Positions 18,205-26,562 of a DNA stretch of 64,000 nucleotides are shown here, in pieces (position 1 is the first letter of the stretch; each line of letters begins with the position of its first letter). Source of the DNA: Prauserella flavalba (GTDB taxonomy: Bacteria; Actinomycetota; Actinomycetes; Mycobacteriales; Pseudonocardiaceae). Where the stretch lies: positions 173,501-237,500 of the forward strand of contig NZ_MASU01000003.1 of NCBI RefSeq assembly GCF_003202235.1. Direction: 5' to 3'. Made by a program: the position numbers and the translations under genes. Below the pieces are notes generated by a model, which made no database searches, was not told where the DNA came from, and was given only the letters and a program-made list of their open reading frames with translations.

Positions 18205-18762
18205 TCACAGCGCGGGGGACAGTCCCTCCCAGCTCCCGTCGTCGGGGAATCTCGGTGCGTCACCCTCCGGGGCACCGTCCCAGCCCGCCGCCAGCATCGC
18301 CACGGCGTAGAGCAGGCCACCCGCGGCGGGGCAGTACGGCGACGGCAGCTCGTCCCTGGTGCGCGCGGGCAGGCCGGTCGCGGTGAAGGGGTACGCCTCG
18401 TGCAGCAGGAACCCGACGGCCCGTTCCCGGTCGCCGAGCGGCCATGCCTCGCACACCTTGCGCGCCCTGGCCCGCATCGTCTCCACGTACACGCCGTCCT
18501 GCACGGGCAGCTCGGCGAGCCCGGCGAGCACGGTCCCAGCCGGACTCGCGCGCGAGGCCCAGCCGTTCCCGCCAGGCCTGCGCCACCCGCAGCCCGAAGC
18601 GCGAGTACGACAGCTCGAACGCCGGGTTGACGGTCACGGCAGGGTCGTCGCCGCGGCCTCGGCGGCGAGGACCCTGGCGAGCAAGGGTGTCGCGGCCAGC
18701 CCGCCCGCACCGCGCAACATCGCCCTGCGCGTGACCCGCCTGCCGATTGGCCGCCTCCTCGC
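18205..18762 (-). pseudogene. Frameshifted remnant of a Tat-exported six-hairpin glycosidase-like protein
   Basis: Three pieces in two frames read as one protein. Near 18762-18640 a Tat-like signal appears (RRVTRRAMLRGAGGLAATP) and runs to a TGA at 18634-18636. The adjacent frame then gives NPAFELSYSRFGLRVAQAW and RERLGLARESGWD. From about 18531 the first frame resumes with VLAGLAELPVQDGVY and continues to the stop at 18205. Two compensating single-base shifts therefore break it. The second and third pieces resemble the C-terminus of six-hairpin glycosidase-like enzymes, whereas a full enzyme would have several hundred residues between the signal and this part, so there is also a large internal deletion. 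No good start codon precedes the twin arginines. Sequencing error could explain the shifts but not the deletion. Confidence 0.6.
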
Positions 18763-18825
18763 CCGTGACCACCTGGCAGATCAGGAAGCGGCGCGAAGAA
18801 TGATCAACGAATTGACCGATTGTGG

Positions 18826-19701
18826 TCAGCGTGCGCGGAGGGCGGCGTCGGCGGCGGTGAGCGCCTGCCGGGCGTAGCCGCCGCCGAACAGCACGGTGTG
18901 CACGAGCAGGGGGAACAGCTGGTGCAGGGGTACGCGATCGGTCCAGCCGTCGGAGAGCGGGGAGCCCGCGTCGCGGGCGGCTTCGACGTAGGCGCCGAGG
19001 ATGTGGTCGAGCAGGGGTGTGCCGAAGAGGCGGAGCATGGCGAGATCCGTCTCGCGGTGCCCGCCGTGCGCGGCTGGGTCAATGAGCCACGCCCTGCCGT
19101 CGGCGGCCCAGTGGACGTTGCCGCTCCAGGCGTCGCCGTGCAGCCGGGCAGGCGGCTCGGGTGCCGCGGCGAGCTCGGGAAGGCGCGCGCAGACGTCGTC
19201 GAACACCGCGGCCTGCCCGGTGGTGAACAGGCCCTGGCGGACGGCGTCGCGCACATACGGCTCGATCCGGTCGCGCGCGTAGAACTCCGCCCAGTCCGCG
19301 CGCGGCTCGGCGCGCATGGGCGCGAGGCCGATCCACGCGTCGGCCGGGCCACCGGGCGGCGGTGACCCGAACGCGGGCGCCCCGCGCAGGTGCAGTGCCG
19401 CGAGCCCGCGCCCGAACTCCTCTGCCGCCTCGACGCTCGGCGCTCCCGGCGCGACGAAGTCGAGCACGATCCACTCGCCGTCGGCCCCGTGCACGCCGGG
19501 CACCGGCACGTCGCCGGACTCGCCGAGCCAGCGCAGCCCGGCCGCCTCGGCGAGCGTCGCGTTCACGCCCGCGCCCCGCTTGGCGACCACCTGGCCGCCG
19601 CCGGACAGGCTCACCACCACGGCGCCGCCGAGCGAGTAGGTCCGCCCCGGCTCGACGCCGACATGCCGCCGCACCGCCGCCCTGGCCTCCTCGGCGGTCA
19701 T
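18826..19701 (-). CDS. Fructosamine-kinase-family protein
   Basis: A 291-residue kinase-like protein of the fructosamine-3-kinase/APH fold. The N-lobe has VVVSLSGGGQVVAKRG with the ATP-binding Lys, the catalytic loop is LHGDAWSGN near residue 187, and the metal-binding loop is LIDPAAHGG. Members phosphorylate fructosamines or ribulosamines on glycated proteins so that the sugar falls off. It overlaps the end of ptpA by 4 nt; pairing of a fructosamine kinase with a low-molecular-weight phosphatase is well known, since LMW-PTP homologues can act as ribulosamine/erythrulosamine phosphatases' partners in plants and bacteria. A joint role in protein deglycation is likely but inferred. Confidence 0.85.
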   Translation of the reverse strand: MTAEEARAAVRRHVGVEPGRTYSLGGAVVVSLSGGGQVVAKRGAGVNATLAEAAGLRWLGESGDVPVPGVHGADGEWIVLDFVAPGAPSVEAAEEFGRGLAALHLRGAPAFGSPPPGGPADAWIGLAPMRAEPRADWAEFYARDRIEPYVRDAVRQGLFTTGQAAVFDDVCARLPELAAAPEPPARLHGDAWSGNVHWAADGRAWLIDPAAHGGHRETDLAMLRLFGTPLLDHILGAYVEAARDAGSPLSDGWTDRVPLHQLFPLLVHTVLFGGGYARQALTAADAALRAR

Positions 19702-20156
19702 CGCCGTTCCCGCACCCAGTCGAGCAGTCCCGGCATCGCGCGCTCGATCATGCCGAGCACGTCGGTGAAGCCGTCGCCGTCACCGTAGTAGGGATCGGGA
19801 ACCTCGGAGTGCGGCGGCGCGGTGGGATCGAAATCGCGCAGCAGCACCACTTTCCCGGGATCGTCGACGAGCGCGCAGACGTCCCGCAGATGACCCTTGT
19901 CCGCCACCAGGAACAGGTCGGCGTCGCGGTGCGGCTCGCCGATCTGCGCGGCCACGTGTTCGACGTCGTAGCCGTTCGCCTCCAGCGTCGCGCGGGCGCG
20001 CGGATCCGCGGGCTCGCCCACGTGCCACGGACCCGTGCCCGCGCTGCTGACGTGGACCTCGCCGGCGAGCCCCGCTTCGCGGAGGTGCTCGCGGAAGACG
20101 ATCGCCGCCATCGGCGAGCGGCAGATGTTTCCCGAGCACACGAAACAGACGTGCAT
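19698..20156 (-). CDS. ptpA: Low-molecular-weight protein tyrosine phosphatase
   Basis: A 152-residue cytoplasmic phosphatase. The P-loop CSGNICRS has the nucleophile Cys7 and Arg13 (C-x5-R), and the general-acid loop is DPYYGDGDG. The length is standard for the family. It is translationally coupled to the fructosamine-kinase gene behind it. Position beside SURF1 matches mycobacterial ptpA (Rv2234), a secreted tyrosine phosphatase there; here the kinase neighbour makes a sugar-phosphate or phospho-glycated protein substrate equally plausible. Confidence 0.9.
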   Translation of the reverse strand: MHVCFVCSGNICRSPMAAIVFREHLREAGLAGEVHVSSAGTGPWHVGEPADPRARATLEANGYDVEHVAAQIGEPHRDADLFLVADKGHLRDVCALVDDPGKVVLLRDFDPTAPPHSEVPDPYYGDGDGFTDVLGMIERAMPGLLDWVRERR

Positions 20157-20309
20157 GCCCCCAGTGTCGCAAGCCGGATTTTCGCGTTCGACGGGGACAC
20201 ACCTGCCGCAAGACCTAGCCCCCGATGCGGCGAACGTACTAAGCTCCCGATCTCGTCAACGGCCCGAGTCTCGCCTTCGTTGGCGGGAGCAAGCAGACAC
20301 CACAGGTCA

Positions 20310-21746
20310 TTGGGGGCTCCCATTTCCCTGTCCACCGCGAACCGCGCCAACGTCGAGCGCTCGCCGCAGAACCGGGCCCTGCTCGTCCTTCTCGTCACAC
20401 TGATCGTCACCGGTGGAGCCTGGGTGTGGATCACCCTCCAGACCTCCGCCGCCGACCGCATCCCGGTCGCCGTCGCGGGCGGGGTCACCGCCGCGCTGCT
20501 CTGCGCCGCCGTGTTCTTCGCGACACTGCGCGATCAGCAGGTGCGCGCCGCGCGTGAGGAGGTCAACGGGCTGCAGGGCGAACTCGACCGCCTCGCCGAC
20601 GACACGTTGCCCGCCGCCGCGCGCAGGCTGCGCGAGGGTGCGTCGGCCAACACGGTCTTCACCGAGATTCCCTTGCCGGACAACGAAACCCACGAGCGCA
20701 TCCTGCGCACGCTGACCAAGGAGATCAGCGTCGGGCACCGGCAGCGCGCCGCCGCGATGGCCGCGTGCGCCAACGCCGCCGGGCGTGTGCAGGCACTCGC
20801 GACGAGCATGCTCGCCGATCTGCGCGACATGGAGAACCGGCATTCCGAAGAGGTGCTGGGCGATCTGCTCAAGCTCGACCACAGCACGGCGCAGGCGGGC
20901 CGTCTCGCCGACAGCATCGCGGTGCTCACCGGCGCCCGGTCCGGAAGGCGCTGGACCAAACCGATCGTGATGGAGAGCATCCTGCGCGGGGCGATGGGCC
21001 GGATCAGGGCCTACCAGCGCGTGCGCATCCACTCCGCCAGCACCGCTGCGATCGTCGGCTACGCCGCCGAGGACGTGATGCACGCGCTGGCCGAGCTGAT
21101 GGACAACGCCACCAAGTTCTCCGCGCCGTCGGAGGAGGTCCACGTCTACGTCGAGGAACTGCACACCGGCGTGGTGGTGACCATCGAGGACGGTGGGCTC
21201 GGCATGAAGCCGCAGGCTCTGGAGCGCGCCAAGACCGCGGTCTCGACCACTGAGTCACTGGACCTGACCAAGCTGTCGGGCACCCGGCTCGGCCTCGCCG
21301 TGGTCGGCTGCCTCGCGCGCAAGCACGACCTGCACGTGTTCTTCCGGCCGTCCTCGCGCGGCGGAACCGGTGTGGTGCTGCGAATTCCGAACCAGCTGGT
21401 GACCCAGCCGCGGCCGGAGTTCCCGGCGCCCACCGCGCCGCAGCCCGCCGTCACGGCGACCGGTTCGGTGCGGACGGCCTCGGCCGGCGGGACGCGGACG
21501 CCGTCCGGCGAGACGATGACGGCCGTGCTCGACGGAGAGCAGCCCGAGCAGCCTCAGCAGTTGCGCAGCCTGCCGAAGCGGCGCCGGGGCCAGACGCTCG
21601 CGAACTCGCCGCAGCCCTCTCCGTCGCCGAGGACCCAGCATCCGCCGAAGCCCCGCACCGACGCGGGGGCGAAGTTCGGCGCCTTCCGGCAGAGCACCTC
21701 GCGCGGGCAGAACCCCGATTCGCCCTCGGCCAACCAGGACCGCTAG
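20310..21746 (+). CDS. cvnA: Conservon histidine-kinase-like membrane protein CvnA
   Basis: The start was put at TTG 20310 (protein begins LGAPISLS); the open frame extends upstream through the divergent ptpA and is not used. The 478-residue product has two close membrane helices (about 24-46 and 51-72), a coiled-coil-like linker, and a GHKL ATPase domain with N box ELMDNATKFS and G1 box EDGGLGM. The last ~120 residues are Pro/Thr/Gln-rich. There is no clear phospho-acceptor H box, as usual for CvnA. It heads a five-gene operon (CvnA-B-C-D-P450), a G-protein-coupled-like module of actinomycetes that affects antibiotics and aerial growth in Streptomyces. A possible -10 (TACTAA) lies near 20237. 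Confidence 0.88.
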   Translation: MGAPISLSTANRANVERSPQNRALLVLLVTLIVTGGAWVWITLQTSAADRIPVAVAGGVTAALLCAAVFFATLRDQQVRAAREEVNGLQGELDRLADDTLPAAARRLREGASANTVFTEIPLPDNETHERILRTLTKEISVGHRQRAAAMAACANAAGRVQALATSMLADLRDMENRHSEEVLGDLLKLDHSTAQAGRLADSIAVLTGARSGRRWTKPIVMESILRGAMGRIRAYQRVRIHSASTAAIVGYAAEDVMHALAELMDNATKFSAPSEEVHVYVEELHTGVVVTIEDGGLGMKPQALERAKTAVSTTESLDLTKLSGTRLGLAVVGCLARKHDLHVFFRPSSRGGTGVVLRIPNQLVTQPRPEFPAPTAPQPAVTATGSVRTASAGGTRTPSGETMTAVLDGEQPEQPQQLRSLPKRRRGQTLANSPQPSPSPRTQHPPKPRTDAGAKFGAFRQSTSRGQNPDSPSANQDR

Positions 21747-21773
21747 CAACAGATTGGAGTGAGGGGCGAAGCC

Positions 21774-22232
21774 GTGCCCGGTGCCCAGCCCGGCACGAGG
21801 CGCCCCGGATACCCGATGAGCACGACGAATCCGAACCTCGAATGGTTGCTGGAGAACCTGGTCGACTCCACGCCGGGTGCCACGCACGCACTGGTGCTGT
21901 CCAGGGACGGCCTCAAGCTGTGCCACACCCGCGCGCTCGGCGTCGACAGGGCCGACCAGCTTGCGGCCATCGCCGCCGGGGTGCAGGCGCTGTCGCAGAG
22001 CGCGTCGGTGGAATTCGGCGACGGCACCGGCGGGGTCCGTCAGTCCATGACGGAATTCCACGGTGGGTTCCTGTTCATCGTCGAAGCGGGGGAGGGCGCG
22101 CACCTCGCCGTGCTCGCGTCCGAGGAGTCCGACGTCGGCCTCATCGGGCACAAGATGGACGAGTTGGTCGAGCAGATCGGCGCGTTCCTCACCTCGCCGC
22201 CACGTCACCCCCGGCACAGCCAGCCGGCATGA
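21774..22232 (+). CDS. cvnB: Roadblock/LC7 protein CvnB
   Basis: GTG 21774 has GAGGGG 7 nt upstream; an ATG at 21816 is an alternative. The 152-residue protein is a Roadblock/LC7 domain: NLEWLLENLVDSTPGATHAL, then LSRDGLKL and MTEFHGGFLFIVEAGEGAHL. Related proteins (MglB) are GTPase-activating partners of small G proteins, so it most likely acts on the GTPase encoded two genes later. It overlaps the DUF742 gene by 4 nt. Confidence 0.9.
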   Translation: MPGAQPGTRRPGYPMSTTNPNLEWLLENLVDSTPGATHALVLSRDGLKLCHTRALGVDRADQLAAIAAGVQALSQSASVEFGDGTGGVRQSMTEFHGGFLFIVEAGEGAHLAVLASEESDVGLIGHKMDELVEQIGAFLTSPPRHPRHSQPA

Positions 22233-22591
22233 TGGTCCGAGGCGCAGTCGACAGCGAGGACCCCGACCGGCTCTACACCCTCACCGGGGGCCGCAGCCGG
22301 GCGGAGGCCAGGGACCTCGATCTCGTCACGTTGATCGTGAGCGAGGCCGACCCCACTCCGGGCATGCAGTCCGAACACGTCAAGATCCTGCGGACCTGCC
22401 GGTTCCCGACCGCGGTCGTCGAGCTCTCCTCCGAGCTCGCCCTGCCCGTGAGCGTCGTGAAGATCCTGGTGTCCGATCTGCTCGACGCGGGCCAGGTCTC
22501 AGCGCGGCACCCCACCTCGCCCCGTGCCAGCGCCGAACTGCCGGATCCCGCATTCCTCAAGAAGGTGCTCGTTGGACTCCACAATCTCTGA
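22229..22591 (+). CDS. cvnC: DUF742 protein CvnC
   Basis: ATG 22229 overlaps the cvnB stop (ATGATG). The 120-residue protein is the DUF742 family with a winged-helix-like core: RLYTLTGGRSRAE at the start and LALPVSVVKILVSDLLDAG near the end. Its role in the conservon is to bridge the kinase-like protein and the GTPase, but whether it binds DNA is not known. It overlaps the GTPase gene by about 20 nt. Confidence 0.9.
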   Translation: MMVRGAVDSEDPDRLYTLTGGRSRAEARDLDLVTLIVSEADPTPGMQSEHVKILRTCRFPTAVVELSSELALPVSVVKILVSDLLDAGQVSARHPTSPRASAELPDPAFLKKVLVGLHNL

Positions 22592-23180
22592 TCCCATCGA
22601 AAGAACGCCGCTGCCCAGTACGGCCATGGAGGGCCTGAAGATCGTGGTTGTCGGCGGCTTCGGGGTCGGCAAGACGACGATGGTCCGCTCGGTCAGCGAG
22701 ATCCGCCCGCTGAACACCGAGGAGACCATGACGCAGGCCGGTCTCGGGATCGACGACAACGGCGGCGTCGCCGACAAGACCACCACCACGGTCGCGTTCG
22801 ACTTCGGCCGCATCAGCCTGAGCGAACAGCTCGTGCTCTACCTGTTCGGCGCGCCGGGCCAGGAGCGGTTCTGGTTCCTGTGGGACCGCCTGTTCTCCGG
22901 CACGCTCGGCGCGGTGGTGCTCGTGGACACGCGCAGGCTCGAGGACTCCTGGTACGCGATCGACCGGCTGGAGCACCACGGGACGCCGTTCATCGTGGCA
23001 CGCAACAACTTCCCGGGCCCCCAGCACGGCCTCGACGACGTCCGCGACGCGCTCACGTTGTCCCCGGACGTGCCGCTCATCGAGTGCGACGCGCGAGAAC
23101 GCGACTCCGCCAAGCACGTCCTGATCACCCTCGTCAACCACCTCTACGCGCTCTCATCGGCCAGGGAGACCGCCTCATGA
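22572..23180 (+). CDS. cvnD: Conservon GTPase CvnD
   Basis: The likely start is TTG 22572, inside the end of cvnC, preceded by AAGG. The 202-residue protein is a small G protein: Walker A GGFGVGKTT at about residues 26-34, a conserved Thr-rich switch I, and switch II GAPGQERFWF. The base-recognition motif is ARNNFPG in place of NKxD, which is characteristic of these conservon ATP/GTP-binding proteins. Bound to the membrane through CvnA/B partners, it probably switches the P450 or downstream targets. Overlap with the next gene is 4 nt. Confidence 0.88.
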   Translation: MDSTISDPIERTPLPSTAMEGLKIVVVGGFGVGKTTMVRSVSEIRPLNTEETMTQAGLGIDDNGGVADKTTTTVAFDFGRISLSEQLVLYLFGAPGQERFWFLWDRLFSGTLGAVVLVDTRRLEDSWYAIDRLEHHGTPFIVARNNFPGPQHGLDDVRDALTLSPDVPLIECDARERDSAKHVLITLVNHLYALSSARETAS

Positions 23181-24412
23181 CCGACCCGCAGCACGCCCGG
23201 CAGCACGGCCCCGTCCGGCTCTACGGGCCGCGGTTCCAGCAGGACCCGGCGGCGTTGTACGCCGAGATCAGGAACACCTACGGGCCCGTCGCGCCGGTGC
23301 TGCTCGACGGCGACGTGCCCGCGTGGTTCGTGTGTGGCTACCGCGAGGTGCACCAGGTCACCAGCGACTCGCAGCTGTTCGCCCGCGACACCCGCAGGTG
23401 GAACATGTGGGAGCAGGTGCCCGCCGACTGGCCGCTGCTGCCGTACGTGGCCCACAACCCGTCGGTGATGTTCACCGAGGGCGCCGAGCACCAGCGCAGG
23501 GCGGGCGCGATCGGCGACGCGCTCGGCGCCTTCGACCAGTTCGAGCTCGCGCAGCACTCGGAGCGGGTCGCCGACACGCTCATCGACGCCTTCGCGGGCA
23601 GGGGCGAGGCCGACCTGATGGCGCAGTACGCGCTGCGCATTCCGCTCAACGTGATCGCGCAGATGTTCGGCATGCCGGAGTCGGAGACGCCGGAACTGGT
23701 GCGCGACATCGCCGAGTCGCTCGACACCGGGCCCGGCGCGGCCGACGCCTACCTGCGCGTGCAGAAGACGATGAGTAAGCTGCTCGCCGCCAAGCGGGCC
23801 ATGCCGGGCCCGGACATCCCGTCGTACCTGCTCGAGCACGACGCGAACCTCACCGACGACGAGATCGTGCAGGACCTGCTGGTGGTGACCGCCGCGGCGC
23901 AGCAGCCCACGGCCAACTGGATCGGCAACACGATCCGGCTGATGCTCACCGACGAGCGGTTCGCGCTGACGCTCGCGGGCGGGCGCGAGAGTGTCGGCCA
24001 GGCTCTCAACGAGGTCCTCTGGCACGACACGCCCACGCAGAACTTCATCGGCCGCTTCGCCACGCGCGACACGCAACTCGCCGGCATGCGCATCAGGACC
24101 GGTGACATGCTCGTGCTGGGCCTGGCCGCCGCGAACGCCGACCCGAAGGTGCGGTTGGAGTCGCCGGACTCGGTCGGCAACCACGCCCACATGTCCTTCG
24201 GGCACGGCGAACACGGCTGCCCCTACCCGGCCCCCGAGGTGGCCGAGGTGATGGCGCGGACCACGGTCGAGGTGCTGCTCGACCGGCTGCCGGACCTCGC
24301 ACTCGCGGTGCCGCCGGACGCGCTGGAGTGGCATCCGTCCGTGTGGATGCGAGGTCTGGCGAGCCTGCCGGTGCGGTTCACGCCGACGTACGCGCCCGCG
24401 GGGTTGGGGTGA
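23177..24412 (+). CDS. Conservon cytochrome P450, CYP157-like, lacking the ExxR motif
   Basis: A 411-residue P450 whose ATG overlaps the cvnD stop. The haem loop FGHGEHGCPYP keeps the axial cysteine. The K-helix, where almost every P450 has Glu-x-x-Arg, reads NEVLWHDTPTQNF, so the Arg is replaced by Trp. The I-helix stretch TAAAQQPTANW also lacks the usual AGxxT acid. Both departures are known from the CYP157 family of Streptomyces conservons, which still fold and bind haem. It may need an unusual redox partner or have a structural or sensing role. The 3' end overlaps the convergent P450 gene by 35 bp. Confidence 0.88.
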   Translation: MTDPQHARQHGPVRLYGPRFQQDPAALYAEIRNTYGPVAPVLLDGDVPAWFVCGYREVHQVTSDSQLFARDTRRWNMWEQVPADWPLLPYVAHNPSVMFTEGAEHQRRAGAIGDALGAFDQFELAQHSERVADTLIDAFAGRGEADLMAQYALRIPLNVIAQMFGMPESETPELVRDIAESLDTGPGAADAYLRVQKTMSKLLAAKRAMPGPDIPSYLLEHDANLTDDEIVQDLLVVTAAAQQPTANWIGNTIRLMLTDERFALTLAGGRESVGQALNEVLWHDTPTQNFIGRFATRDTQLAGMRIRTGDMLVLGLAAANADPKVRLESPDSVGNHAHMSFGHGEHGCPYPAPEVAEVMARTTVEVLLDRLPDLALAVPPDALEWHPSVWMRGLASLPVRFTPTYAPAGLG

Positions 24413-25613
24413 AGCGGACCGGCAGCGAAGCCGGGCCCCTCGTGAACACGCCCTGCTCGACCGGGGCCGCGCCCTCGGCGAGCTCCAGGTCCGGCAGGGC
24501 GTCGAGCAGCTGACCCACCCCGACCTCGACCTCGCTCTTGGCGAGCAGCGCGCCGACGCAGAAGTGCCTGCCCAGCGCGAAGGACAGGTGCTGGGCCGCC
24601 GCCGAGAACGCGGTGTCGGTGGGCAGATCGTCGCGGAAGATGTCGAACGTGTCGGGGTTGGCGAAGCGGCTGGGGTCGCGGTTCGCGGCCCCGATCAGGC
24701 ACGTCACGGTGCTGCCCGCCGGTACGGTGCCTCCGCCGAGCTCCACGTCCTCCGCGGGCTGCCGCATGATCATGTGCACCGGCGGCGTGTAGCGGAGGGT
24801 CTCCGCGAACGCCCTCGGGATGAGGCCGTGGTCCTCGCGCACCGCCCGCAGCTGCTCCGGGTGCTCCAGCAGGTTCTTGATGATGCTGGCGATCGCCTTG
24901 TCGGTGGTCTCGCCGCCCGCGGCCAGTAGCAGGCTCACGAACGCCTTGATGTCCTCGTCGCTCATGCTGTGGCCGTCGACCTCGGCGGCGCACAGCGTGG
25001 AGAGCAGGTCGTCGCCGAGGCTCCGCCGCCGCTCGCGGATGATCGGGATCATGTACTCGGCCAGCTCGTCGCGGGTGCGCAGGCCGTCGGCCGCGACCTG
25101 CTCGTCCTGGCTGAGGTTACCGAGGAACGCGATGATCGAGGTGTACCAGCGCTGGAAGCGCGCGTGCTCGGCGCGGTCGAGGCCGAGCATGTCCACGATG
25201 ACGTTGATCGGGAAGTGCCGCGCGTAGTCGTTGACGATGTCGGCGGTGCCCCGCTCGCGGAAGGCGTCGATCAGCTCGGCGGAGTTGCGCTCGATCACCG
25301 GCAGGAACTTCGCCTGCAGTTCCTGGCCCCGGAACGCGGGGGCCACGAGGGCACGGCGCACCGCGTGCTCGCGCCCGCTCATCTGCAGGATCGTCTTGCC
25401 GTGCACGGGTTCGAGCTGCCAGTCGTAGTTGTCGGTGGTGAACGCGGGCTCCTTGAACGCCCTGGCCACGTCCTCGTAGCGGGAGACGATGTAGCTCTGC
25501 ATGGGCTCGTGCCAGATCAGCGGGGAGTCCTCGAGCATGATCCGGTAGGCGGAGTAGGGATCCTCGGCGAATTCGGCGGACAGGATGTCGGGTACTTCGC
25601 GAGCCGCGGTCAT
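24378..25613 (-). CDS. Cytochrome P450 (conventional)
   Basis: A 411-residue soluble bacterial P450 with all signature elements: I-helix LAAGGETTDKA, K-helix ETLRYTPPVH (Glu-x-x-Arg), and haem loop FALGRHFCVGA. ATG 25613 has AGGAG 4 nt upstream. It faces the conservon P450 and shares 35 bp with it at the 3' ends. In Streptomyces, conservon loci often hold a CYP154-CYP157 pair in tandem; here the second P450 is on the opposite strand with its own promoter, so it is regulated separately. Substrate cannot be predicted; no ferredoxin or reductase gene is adjacent. Confidence 0.92.
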   Translation of the reverse strand: MTAAREVPDILSAEFAEDPYSAYRIMLEDSPLIWHEPMQSYIVSRYEDVARAFKEPAFTTDNYDWQLEPVHGKTILQMSGREHAVRRALVAPAFRGQELQAKFLPVIERNSAELIDAFRERGTADIVNDYARHFPINVIVDMLGLDRAEHARFQRWYTSIIAFLGNLSQDEQVAADGLRTRDELAEYMIPIIRERRRSLGDDLLSTLCAAEVDGHSMSDEDIKAFVSLLLAAGGETTDKAIASIIKNLLEHPEQLRAVREDHGLIPRAFAETLRYTPPVHMIMRQPAEDVELGGGTVPAGSTVTCLIGAANRDPSRFANPDTFDIFRDDLPTDTAFSAAAQHLSFALGRHFCVGALLAKSEVEVGVGQLLDALPDLELAEGAAPVEQGVFTRGPASLPVRFTPTPRARTSA

Positions 25614-25740
25614 TGCGCTCCTCGGTCAGCCGGGAAAATGACCGTACGAGGCTAGCGATGATCATGGTCGCGCTGGGGCGTCCCGCGCCAAGTTCAGACG
25701 GTTGGCCTAAGCGGGTGATGCTCGTGCGAGGATCGTGCGC

Positions 25741-26562
25741 ATGTCCGTGAGCGTTGCCGACGTGATCGCCGCACTGGACGCGGCGTACCCCCGTGAGCTG
25801 GCCGAATCGTGGGACGCGGTGGGCCTCGTGTGCGGTGATCCCGCCGAGCCCGCCGACCGCGTGCTGGTGTGCGTCGACCCCGTCGCCGCGACCGTGGACG
25901 AGGCGGTCGAGCGGGGGGCGCGGCTGATCGTCGCGCATCACCCGCTGCTGCTGCGCGGCGTGCACGGCGTCGCGGCCGACTCTGCCAAGGGCTCGCTCGT
26001 GCACCGCATGATCCGCGAGGGCATCGCGCTGTTCTGCGCCCACACCAACGCCGACTCGGCCAATCCCGGCGTCTCCGACGCGCTCGCCGCCGCACTCGGG
26101 CTGACCGTGCTGCGCCCGCTCGCGCCGCACGCCGGCGACGCTGCCACCGGCATCGGCCGCATCGGCGAGCTGCCCGAGCCGGAACCGTTCGCCCGGTTCG
26201 TCGAGCGCGTCGGCGCGGCACTGCCGTCCACGGCGCCCGGCGTGTACGGGGCGGGCGACCCAGATCGTCCCATTAGGACGGTCGCCGTGTCGGGCGGAGC
26301 GGGCGACGGCTATCTGGCCGCAGCCACCGAGGCCGGCGTCGACGCCTACGTCACCGCCGACCTCCGGCACCACCCGGCGGGCGAGCACCTCGAGCAGCGC
26401 GGCCCGGCGCCCGCGCTGGTCGGCGTCACCCACTGGGCGAGCGAGTGGCCGTGGTGCGGGCAAGCCGCCGAGGTGATCCGGGCTGCGGGTAACGTCGAGG
26501 TTCACGTCTCCACGCGGTGTACCGACCCGTGGAACGTCCGAGCGAACGGGAGTACGAAGTGA
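25741..26562 (+). CDS. Nif3-like dinuclear metal-centre protein
   Basis: ATG 25741 has GAGGAT 7 nt upstream, which could serve as a -10 of a leaderless mRNA or contain a weak ribosome site; a GTG at 25735 is also possible. The 273-residue protein matches the NIF3/GTP cyclohydrolase I type 2-like family: [12 protein letters not shown] near residue 24, [20 protein letters not shown] and, near the C-terminus, GVTHWASEW. The His and Asp residues bind two metals and the protein forms a hexameric toroid. The biochemical role is uncertain. It starts a three-gene operon matching mycobacterial Rv2230c-Rv2228c; the stop overlaps the next start. Confidence 0.9.
   Translation: MSVSVADVIAALDAAYPRELAESWDAVGLVCGDPAEPADRVLVCVDPVAATVDEAVERGARLIVAHHPLLLRGVHGVAADSAKGSLVHRMIREGIALFCAHTNADSANPGVSDALAAALGLTVLRPLAPHAGDAATGIGRIGELPEPEPFARFVERVGAALPSTAPGVYGAGDPDRPIRTVAVSGGAGDGYLAAATEAGVDAYVTADLRHHPAGEHLEQRGPAPALVGVTHWASEWPWCGQAAEVIRAAGNVEVHVSTRCTDPWNVRANGSTK

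Noticed and set aside
20310..25613. Secondary metabolite gene cluster because of two P450s
   Set aside because: No synthase or tailoring genes; the set is a conservon plus one P450.
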